Source of the DNA: Phycisphaerae bacterium
Lineage (GTDB): Bacteria; Planctomycetota; Phycisphaerae; JAAYCJ01
Direction of reading: 5' to 3'
NCBI GenBank assembly: GCA_015486815.1
Contig: WFQY01000243.1
Coordinates: forward strand, 1-5,081
DNA length: 5,081 nucleotides
Shown: positions 1-5,081 of the stretch, piece by piece
Numbering within the stretch: the first letter of the stretch is position 1
Layout: the number at the start of each line of letters is the position of its first letter
Made by a program: the position numbers and the translations under genes
The notes under the pieces: generated by a model
What the model was told of the DNA's origin: nothing
Databases searched by the model: none
What the model saw: the letters and a program-made list of their open reading frames with translations, nothing else

Positions 1-724
1 GGAGAATGTATATTATTTAGCTGGTATGAAATTCGGTGCGACGGGCAATGAACCTCTGACGTGGGCGATGAATGCGTATGTGCCTGCTATTGTTGCGGAA
101 TATTTTGCTGATTCTCGGCTGGTGATTTTCTCGACGGGCAATGTCTATCCGTTTACGGATGCGAAAAGCGGCGGAGCCAGCGAGGAGACTCTCCCCGAGC
201 CCATCGGTGAATATGCTCAATCGTGTTTGGCACGTGAGCGGATATTTCAATATTTTTCGCAGAGGAATCAAACTCCGATGACGATAATCAGGCTTAATTA
301 TTCGAATGAGCCGAGGTATGGCATAATAGTTGATTTGACGCAGAAGATATTGAAGGGTGAGCCTATCGATTTGACGATGGGATTTGTAAATCTTATTTGG
401 CAGCGTGATGCGAATTCGTATATTGCACGGGCGATTAGCATTGCGGATAGTCCGCCTGCGATATTGAATGTAGCGGGTCCTGAAACAATATCGGTAAGTG
501 AATTGGCTAAGACGATCAGCAGGCATATCGGCAGGGAACCTCGATTTGTAAATACTCCTGCGGACAATGCTCTACTTTCGAATGCCAGTAAGTGTTTTAG
601 GTTGTTTGGCTATCCGCAGATGAGTTTGCTTGAAATGGTAGAGCGGATTACCGATTGGATAAAGTCAGGCGGTCAGCTACTCGGTAAGGAAACGAAATTT
701 CAGGTAAGAAACGGAAAGTTTTAG
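1..724 (+). CDS. NAD-dependent epimerase/dehydratase (extended SDR), 5' end cut by window
   Basis: The frame is open from the first complete codon (bases 2-4) to the TAG at 722-724, and reads ENVYYLAGMKFG before continuing, so the ATG at 26 is internal. The VYYLAG stretch is the strand-4 segment of extended SDR proteins (usually V-x-H-L-A-A/G). The N-terminal nucleotide-binding glycine motif, roughly 75-90 residues, therefore lies off the window. Visible are the strand-5 serine motif FSTGNVYP (about 131-154), the active-site helix with GEYAQSCLARE (206-238), the IIRLNYSNEPRYG stretch typical of epimerases, and a late NVAGPETISVSELA segment that is standard for the substrate domain. The usual catalytic YxxxK is YAQSC here, with Cys (224-226) replacing Lys. 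Such a protein would oxidise, reduce or epimerise a sugar or sugar acid in the cytosol using NAD(P). The neighbouring DapA-like gene suggests sugar-acid catabolism. Family assignment is firm; the reaction is unknown. Confidence 0.88.
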   Translation, partial: ENVYYLAGMKFGATGNEPLTWAMNAYVPAIVAEYFADSRLVIFSTGNVYPFTDAKSGGASEETLPEPIGEYAQSCLARERIFQYFSQRNQTPMTIIRLNYSNEPRYGIIVDLTQKILKGEPIDLTMGFVNLIWQRDANSYIARAISIADSPPAILNVAGPETISVSELAKTISRHIGREPRFVNTPADNALLSNASKCFRLFGYPQMSLLEMVERITDWIKSGGQLLGKETKFQVRNGKF

Positions 725-726
725 AT

Positions 727-733
727 AGGAAGG
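727..733 (+). promoter_or_regulatory. Ribosome binding site for the DapA-like gene
   Basis: AGGAAGG lies nine bases before the ATG at 743, in the 18-base gap after the epimerase stop. It is the clearest Shine-Dalgarno sequence in the window and fixes the start of the downstream gene. Confidence 0.7.
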
Positions 734-742
734 TATAGTTTT

Positions 743-1801
743 ATGTTGGCGGAGAAAATTCGAGATAGATTAGCTGACGGAGTGGTTATACCAGCTCATC
801 CGCTTGCGCTTGATAATAATTTGCGGATAGATGAGATACATCAGCGGGCATTGACGCGATATTATCTGTCAGCTGGCGTTGGCGGATTGGCGGTTGGGGT
901 GCATACGACGCAATTTGAAATACACAACAGCGAGATAGGTTTATATCAACCGGTGCTCGAGCTTGCAATAGAGACAGCTCGCAGTTGGAGTGATAAAGTT
1001 GACGACCCGATATTTATCGCGGGTGTGGTTGGCGATACCAAAAGTGCGGTACGCGAAGCTGAGATTGCAAAAGAACTTGGCTATCATCTCGCGTTGGTCA
1101 GTCTGACAGCTCTTAGGGGTAAAGAGGTTGATGAGTTGATTACACATATACGAGCTATCAGTGAGGTTATCCCCGTGATGGGATTTTATCTGCAGGCGAC
1201 TATTAGCGGGATGAAACTGCCCATAGAGTTCTGGCGTAAATTTGCGGAAATTGATAATGTCGTTGCGATTAAAATTGCTCCGTTCAATCGATATCAAACG
1301 CTTGACGTTCTCCGAGCGGTTGCGGAATCGGGCAGAGACGATATTGCCCTTTATACCGGTAATGACGATTCGATAATTATCGATTTGCTGACAGAGTTCG
1401 AATTTAATGTTGCGGGTGGGAAAAGAAAATTGAATATTGTCGGCGGATTGTTAGGTCAATGGGCTTGCTGGACTAAGCGAGCGGTTGAATTGCTCGGACG
1501 GATAAAAGAGATCAAACAAAATCAAAGCAAAGTGATACCTGCGGATATGCTAACATTAGCTGGCCAGTTGACTTTGGCTAATCAAATTATTTTTGACGCT
1601 GACAATGATTTCGTTGGCTGTATTCCCGGCATATTGTATGTACTCAAGCGAGTTGGTCTGATAGAGCGGATACGCGTTTTGAATGATCGTGAAAAGTTAT
1701 CCGAGCGCCAAGCAGAGCAGATAGAGCAAATTGCGCGGGATTATCCGCATCTTACCGATGACGAGTTTGTCAAAGAGAATATCGACAGATGGCTAAAGTG
1801 A
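743..1801 (+). CDS. Dihydrodipicolinate synthase/N-acetylneuraminate lyase superfamily protein
   Basis: This 352-residue cytosolic TIM-barrel enzyme belongs to the class I aldolase/dehydratase family that forms a Schiff base with pyruvate or another 2-keto acid. The Schiff-base lysine is Lys177 in VVAIKIAP. The catalytic tyrosine is Tyr149 in GFYLQ. Their 28-residue spacing equals that between Tyr133 and Lys161 of E. coli DapA. The substrate-carboxylate loop, GTTGE in DapA, is GVHTTQF here (52-58): both Thr are kept but the Gly-Glu is lost. Later motifs YTGNDD (204-209) and VGGLLGQW (233-240) match the C-terminal barrel strands. The protein is about 60 residues longer than DapA, with an extended helical C-terminus, and no lysine-biosynthesis gene is near. 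A catabolic aldolase or dehydratase for a sugar-derived keto acid is therefore more likely than true DapA. It starts 18 bases after the epimerase gene and overlaps the next gene by 13 bases, so it is part of an operon. Family is firm; substrate is unknown. Confidence 0.93.
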   Translation: MLAEKIRDRLADGVVIPAHPLALDNNLRIDEIHQRALTRYYLSAGVGGLAVGVHTTQFEIHNSEIGLYQPVLELAIETARSWSDKVDDPIFIAGVVGDTKSAVREAEIAKELGYHLALVSLTALRGKEVDELITHIRAISEVIPVMGFYLQATISGMKLPIEFWRKFAEIDNVVAIKIAPFNRYQTLDVLRAVAESGRDDIALYTGNDDSIIIDLLTEFEFNVAGGKRKLNIVGGLLGQWACWTKRAVELLGRIKEIKQNQSKVIPADMLTLAGQLTLANQIIFDADNDFVGCIPGILYVLKRVGLIERIRVLNDREKLSERQAEQIEQIARDYPHLTDDEFVKENIDRWLK

Positions 1802-2397
1802 AAAGGAAAAAGCGCAATCCTGTCCGTTCGAAGCAGAAAATTCTTCTGACAGCTGAAAGACTTTTTGCGGAAAGGGGAATTTCCGTTAGTGTGGATATGA
1901 TAGCGCATAAAGCAGGATTGAATAAGCGGATGATATATCACTACTTCGGCAGTAAAGATAAACTTTGGCGGGCGGTTATCGAAAGACAGTATCAGAAGGT
2001 ATCAGCTATAGAAGCGGAAATTTCATCGAGTCAAAATCTCAGCGAGATAATACAATTTTTAATTGAGCGTTATTATCAGTTTCTTGCCAACGATAAATAC
2101 TTTGTCAAGCTGCTTGTGTATGAAAATCTTCGAGCTGGTAGGTCGGTTAGAAAATTATCCGTCAGCCAGAGCAAGATTCCCATAATAAAAGCTCTCGGAC
2201 AGGCATTGAAAAAATCGGATATTGCCGATCTTGATCCTCGCAATTTGCTTATAGATTGTTTAGCTTTGTGCTTTTTCTATTTTTCAAACCAAGCGACACT
2301 CTCAGCTCTATTCGATACGAATTTATCCGATAATGAAAATATCAAAAACAGAATCGAGCATATCAAAAAAGTATTCTTTAAACTAATAGGACAATAA
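1789..2397 (+). CDS. TetR/AcrR family transcriptional regulator
   Basis: This 202-residue protein has the classic TetR N-terminal domain. Helix 1 is RSKQKILLTAERLFAERG (13-30), followed by a helix-turn-helix in which VDMIAHKAGLNKRMIYHYF (35-53) includes the recognition helix and the signature Y-x-Y/H-Y-F-x-S-K-D-x-L ending (FGSKDKL, to residue 59). A basic arm, with most of residues 3-17 Lys or Arg, precedes helix 1 and could contact the DNA minor groove. The rest is an all-helical ligand-binding and dimerisation domain, including LLVYENLRAGRS near 108-119, as in many TetR proteins. The ATG at 1789 lies inside the end of the DapA-like gene, with a weak AGAGA about ten bases upstream. A GTG at 1798, forming a GTGA overlap with the upstream stop, is an alternative start that would drop three residues. 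It probably represses its own operon in response to a pathway metabolite. No operator is visible here; it would be expected upstream of base 1. Confidence 0.93.
   Translation: MAKVKRKKRNPVRSKQKILLTAERLFAERGISVSVDMIAHKAGLNKRMIYHYFGSKDKLWRAVIERQYQKVSAIEAEISSSQNLSEIIQFLIERYYQFLANDKYFVKLLVYENLRAGRSVRKLSVSQSKIPIIKALGQALKKSDIADLDPRNLLIDCLALCFFYFSNQATLSALFDTNLSDNENIKNRIEHIKKVFFKLIGQ
2388..2391 (+). promoter_or_regulatory. Ribosome binding site for the 586-residue protein, inside the tetR-like gene
   Basis: AGGA at 2388-2391 sits nine bases before the ATG at 2401. It lies within the last codons of the TetR-type gene, so translation of the two genes is probably coupled. Only three bases separate the TAA (2395-2397) from the next ATG. 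Confidence 0.5.
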
Positions 2398-2400
2398 CAA

Positions 2401-4161
2401 ATGATTGCTAAAGTTGAAAAGATGATCGAACAGTGCGAAGAGCAAACAGAGAAGATACCGTCTGATGGTTCCGTAAGGCAGATGTATCTTGATATAGCTG
2501 AGCGAATCATTCGAAAAGCTGTCAAATGGATAAATAGCAGAGGCCAAACTATCGATCCGGTAACGCGTAAGCAGTTTACTCATGCCGATTCGAGATTTCC
2601 GGTCTCAGCGGCTCAACTTATACGTCAAGGCAGATGTGCGGATTTATTGGATGTTACGATAAGATCGCTTGATTATGTCATTAAAGAATTTCCCAGCTGT
2701 AATCCGAACAAGGCGTATTTTTATGCCCGTGATATTGCATTGGCTTTTATGTGTATAAAAAAGTTTTTGAGTAAATCTCAGATAGCGGAGTGGAAAAATG
2801 TGCTCAGCCAATATAACGCCAAAGCGCTATATGATTTCGACGGACTGACGGGGCGTTGGTGTAATGTAGCGATATATGGCGCAGTCGGCGAATATATGCT
2901 GATTAAGTGTGGCTTGCATTCTTGCGATAATATGGATTTTGTCGAGGGAGTGTTAAAATCGCAGTTATCAGCGTTTACGCCACTCGGAATGTATCGTGAT
3001 CCTAACTGCCCGATGACTTATGATTTAGCTGTTCGCCAAAATTTGGTGTTGCTTTTGAACGCGGGCTATGACGGAAAATATGAATCGCAGCTAAGAGAAA
3101 TGTTGCGCAAGGGAACATTGACTCAGCTGTTTTATCAGAGCGTTTCCGGTGAGATGCCTTTTGGTGGCAGAAGTAATCAGTTTCATCATACCGAAGCTAT
3201 GTTTTGTTGTGCGTGTGAATATGAAGCTAACCGATATTATAAACAGGGAAGTTTTCGTTTAGCGGGCATAATAAAACGAGCAGCGAGAAGGGCGGTAGAA
3301 TCGACGCTCAGATGGCAGCTTAAAGGGAGGACCTATCGTCATATCAAAAATATGTTTCCGTTGAAAACAATGCATGGCTGTGATGCTTATGGTGGCGTAT
3401 CGGTATATTCGTTGTTGGCTGCCAATCTGTTTGCATTAGCTGCGGAGCTTTGTAACGACAAGATTGCGGAATGCCGATGTCCTTCGGAAACCGGTGGATA
3501 CTTTATGGAGATTCTTAAGGACTTTCATAAAATTTTTGCTGGCACAGAAAATATTTCTGTCGAAATCGATACGGACGGACAAGAAGGATTTGACCCGACA
3601 GGATTAGCGAGAATTCACGTAAAGGGATATCCGACGGAAATGATTTTATCGAATGGAATTGTCGCTGAGCCAAAGTATATTGTTTCGAGCAGAGCATCAC
3701 GTGAAAATTTTGCAATAGGCCCTGTTGATATTGCGAAGAATTCTAAGTGGTCGTTAGCTGACGAACATAAGGCGAAAATCAGGGTAAGCAGGAAAACAGT
3801 GAATTTTGATAATGTTGTATTTGAGGTGTTTTATTCTGGCGATAGAAATGTTCGTCAGCGATATGAAATTTTTAATGATAGTATTGTGGTAACCAATTAT
3901 TTCAAAGCAAATCAGCCTGCGATTACTTTTCCGATTATCGCGACCGACGGATTGGCTCATAGCAAAATATCAATCTGTGAAAGAGAATGTCGGATTAGCT
4001 ATCGAAACAAAAAATTTACCATCGTGTTTGACAAAGGTTCAAAATTGAAATTGAGTAAATCCGCTTTACCAAACCGCAATGGTCTATATCACATTCTCCT
4101 TGCGAAAAATAATGATGCTTCTTCGAAAAAATTTACCTGTAGGTTCGATATCGCGAAATAG
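2401..4161 (+). CDS. Putative cytoplasmic alpha/alpha-toroid carbohydrate-active enzyme (heparinase/lyase-like), uncharacterised
   Basis: This 586-residue protein has no signal peptide or membrane segment. Residues 1 to about 375 are helical, with repeated hairpins typical of an (alpha/alpha)6 toroid. Examples are GRWCNVAIYGAVGEYML (151-167), DPNCPMTYDLAVRQNLVLLL (200-219) and GGVSVYSLLAANLFALAAE (331-349). From about 385 the character changes to beta strands, such as ARIHVKGYPTEMILSNG (403-419), TVNFDNVVFEVFYSG (466-480) and DSIVVTNYF (493-501), as in the C-terminal sandwich of polysaccharide lyases and related hydrolases. The most conserved-looking segment is GEMPFGGRSNQFHHTEAM (250-267). 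Its Arg257, Asn259, His262, His263 and Glu265 are candidate active-site residues. RHIKNMFPLKTMHGCDAYGG (313-332) is a second likely cleft element. There are 18 cysteines, which fits a reducing cytoplasm. It follows the TetR-type gene by three bases. A lyase or glycoside hydrolase acting on imported oligosaccharides, perhaps uronate-containing, is inferred. I cannot name the CAZy family with confidence; GH154-like or heparinase II/III-like are the alternatives to test. Confidence 0.7.
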   Translation: MIAKVEKMIEQCEEQTEKIPSDGSVRQMYLDIAERIIRKAVKWINSRGQTIDPVTRKQFTHADSRFPVSAAQLIRQGRCADLLDVTIRSLDYVIKEFPSCNPNKAYFYARDIALAFMCIKKFLSKSQIAEWKNVLSQYNAKALYDFDGLTGRWCNVAIYGAVGEYMLIKCGLHSCDNMDFVEGVLKSQLSAFTPLGMYRDPNCPMTYDLAVRQNLVLLLNAGYDGKYESQLREMLRKGTLTQLFYQSVSGEMPFGGRSNQFHHTEAMFCCACEYEANRYYKQGSFRLAGIIKRAARRAVESTLRWQLKGRTYRHIKNMFPLKTMHGCDAYGGVSVYSLLAANLFALAAELCNDKIAECRCPSETGGYFMEILKDFHKIFAGTENISVEIDTDGQEGFDPTGLARIHVKGYPTEMILSNGIVAEPKYIVSSRASRENFAIGPVDIAKNSKWSLADEHKAKIRVSRKTVNFDNVVFEVFYSGDRNVRQRYEIFNDSIVVTNYFKANQPAITFPIIATDGLAHSKISICERECRISYRNKKFTIVFDKGSKLKLSKSALPNRNGLYHILLAKNNDASSKKFTCRFDIAK

Positions 4162-4209
4162 GGCACAGCTAATAAGATTTGTAGTATTTGTGAGTAAAGA
4201 TATATCGGT
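4162..4209. other. Convergent intergenic gap
   Basis: Forty-eight bases separate the stop codons of the converging genes. The gap is AT-rich and runs into a T-tract at 4211-4217 that encodes the C-terminal lysines of the - strand gene. I see no GC-rich stem before the T-tract that would make a standard intrinsic terminator for either gene. Confidence 0.5.
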
Positions 4210-5081
4210 CTATTTTTTCTTTTCTTTTAGTTTGAATAATATGACCTGTTGTTTCGGTTCGTGAAATTTTCGTAAGATCTTCATTTGCAGATTATTGGCT
4301 TTAGTGCATTTTAGCCATTGATTGAATTTATCGGATTTATTTTTTTTCAGAACAAGCGCAAAATAACATTGAGATAATTTGCTTCTTACGGCATAAGTAA
4401 TTCGAGTTTTCATGCCCTTGCGATAGATAAGGGCAAATTTTCGTTGAGAGTAAAATCCTATTCGTTCACTGTTAGATATGACTATTGAGTGGGAGTTAGT
4501 ATTTAGCATTAACCATTGAGCTGCTTGCTTTTCCGTTATTCTGTGATGAGAAAAATATCTTTTCATAGTCATTGGTATGAATATCAGCAATATTACAATG
4601 ACAATCGTAAGGTAAAATTGTTTTTCTTTCGAGGGTGAGTATAGTTTGATTTTGATAGTTCGGTTTATCAACGTTGCCATCACAGCTGCTGATATCGGAA
4701 ACACAATGACCGTTGATGGAAACAGGTATCTGCTAACGAACAGAGTAGTAATTGCGCATTGTGCAAGAACGATGGATAACTGAAACAGAGAAGCTAATAT
4801 CAGAAGTCCCCATCCGATATTTAGGGTGAATTGTTTTCGTTTTAACAGAAATATGAAAAAGAGCAAAGCCGGTAGAAAGCCCGCTTCTCTTATCCATGCA
4901 AATAAAGCAAGATAGCTTATTTGATATTTATGTGTCATCCAGATGCTGGCAAGAAAAAATTTGCCGCTTGGATAGCCCTGTTGGGCAAACAGATGAATAA
5001 CTTTTTTGCAATGTTCCAGATAAAGGACGAACCAATTGATTCTGCCACCAATCGCAGCGTAGCAACCGCCCGTGATTATTA
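4210..5081 (-). CDS. GT-C (GT39/ArnT-like) membrane glycosyltransferase, C-terminal part; 5' end off window
   Basis: The reverse frame ends at TAG (4212-4210) and is open through the right edge, giving at least 289 residues. An ATG at 4938 is preceded by 47 further open codons (ending GKFFLASIW) and no ribosome binding site, so it is internal. Counting from that Met, hydrophobic segments lie near 17-33, 41-61, 70-91 and 107-123. These are followed by a soluble, Lys-rich tail of about 120 residues ending KEKKK. The motif SRYLFPS (69-75), at the start of a membrane helix, resembles the RY-L-P motif of dolichyl- or undecaprenyl-phosphate-sugar-dependent GT-C enzymes. In the tail, AAQWLMLNTNSHSIVISNSE then RIGFYSQRKF matches the domain such proteins often carry after their last membrane helix (A-x-W-L-x-x-N ... 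V-x-S ... R-x-x-F-Y-S-x-R). It would transfer a sugar from a lipid carrier to an acceptor outside the inner membrane. It converges on the operon and looks functionally separate. The catalytic N-terminal loop is not visible, so the exact family remains likely rather than certain. Confidence 0.68.
   Translation of the reverse strand, partial: IITGGCYAAIGGRINWFVLYLEHCKKVIHLFAQQGYPSGKFFLASIWMTHKYQISYLALFAWIREAGFLPALLFFIFLLKRKQFTLNIGWGLLILASLFQLSIVLAQCAITTLFVSRYLFPSTVIVFPISAAVMATLINRTIKIKLYSPSKEKQFYLTIVIVILLIFIPMTMKRYFSHHRITEKQAAQWLMLNTNSHSIVISNSERIGFYSQRKFALIYRKGMKTRITYAVRSKLSQCYFALVLKKNKSDKFNQWLKCTKANNLQMKILRKFHEPKQQVILFKLKEKKK

Noticed and set aside
26..28. ATG at 26 as the start of the epimerase gene
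   Set aside because: Upstream codons encode VYYLAG, a conserved internal SDR segment, so the gene continues off the left edge.
17..567. Reverse-strand open frames of 169 and 89 codons opposite the epimerase gene
   Set aside because: Their translations are rich in Arg, Ile and Tyr with no family character, and they lie fully antisense to a clearly coding frame.
786..1297. Reverse-strand open frames opposite the DapA-like gene
   Set aside because: They are shadows of a strongly supported TIM-barrel gene and their products resemble nothing.
743..1801. Naming this gene dapA or nanA
   Set aside because: Length, the changed GTTGE loop and the gene context differ from both; only the superfamily is supported.
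4145..4217. Possible terminator from the CGATATCG palindrome near the end of the 586-residue gene and the T-run at 4211
   Set aside because: The palindrome is short, AT-centred, inside the coding frame, and about 60 bases from the T-run, so it cannot form a standard intrinsic terminator.
4079..4264. 61-codon + strand frame spanning the convergent junction
   Set aside because: It overlaps the ends of both real genes, has no ribosome binding site that stands out, and its hydrophobic tail comes from reading the antisense of a lysine-rich region.
4936..4938. ATG at 4938 (- strand) as the start of the GT39-like gene
   Set aside because: The frame stays open for 47 more codons to the window edge, no Shine-Dalgarno sequence precedes the ATG, and GT-C proteins are much longer than 242 residues.
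1..5081. CRISPR arrays, tRNA or rRNA genes, insertion sequences, riboswitches
   Set aside because: No regularly spaced repeats, cloverleaf-like segments, terminal inverted repeats or transposase-like frames were seen, and almost all bases are coding.

Overview
The window is a densely packed bacterial stretch at moderate-to-low GC. It holds four co-directional genes on the + strand (1-4161) and one convergent gene on the - strand (4210-5081). Both outermost genes run off the window. Gene style and family content (a DapA-superfamily enzyme of about 350 residues beside an odd NAD-dependent epimerase, a large cytoplasmic alpha-helical carbohydrate-active-like protein, and a GT39-type membrane protein) suggest a PVC-group bacterium such as an anaerobic planctomycete (Phycisphaerae-like) or a lentisphaerote. 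This placement is an inference from overall character; the window has no marker gene.

Layout: (1) 1-724, C-terminal three-quarters of an extended short-chain dehydrogenase/NAD-dependent epimerase. (2) 743-1801, a dihydrodipicolinate synthase/N-acetylneuraminate lyase superfamily enzyme with its Schiff-base lysine and catalytic tyrosine intact. (3) 1789-2397, a TetR-type repressor overlapping the previous gene by 13 bases. (4) 2401-4161, a 586-residue protein with no signal peptide, predicted as an alpha/alpha-toroid followed by a beta-sandwich, resembling polysaccharide lyases and glycoside hydrolases of the heparinase type. (5) 4210-5081 on the - strand, the C-terminal part of a multi-pass GT-C (GT39/ArnT-like) glycosyltransferase. 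The gap between the converging genes is 48 bases and shows no convincing terminator.

The four + strand genes are spaced by 18, -13 and 3 bases and look like one transcription unit. The simplest reading is a sugar or sugar-acid catabolic operon. The 586-residue protein would release a monosaccharide from an imported oligosaccharide, the epimerase/dehydrogenase would oxidise or epimerise it, the DapA-like enzyme would act as a dehydratase or aldolase on the 2-keto acid, and the embedded TetR would sense an intermediate. The substrate cannot be read from the sequence. The most notable points are the YxxxC in place of YxxxK in the dehydrogenase, the uncharacterised 586-residue protein with a striking Gly-Gly-Arg-Ser-Asn-Gln-Phe-His-His motif, and the TetR translationally coupled between the enzyme genes.
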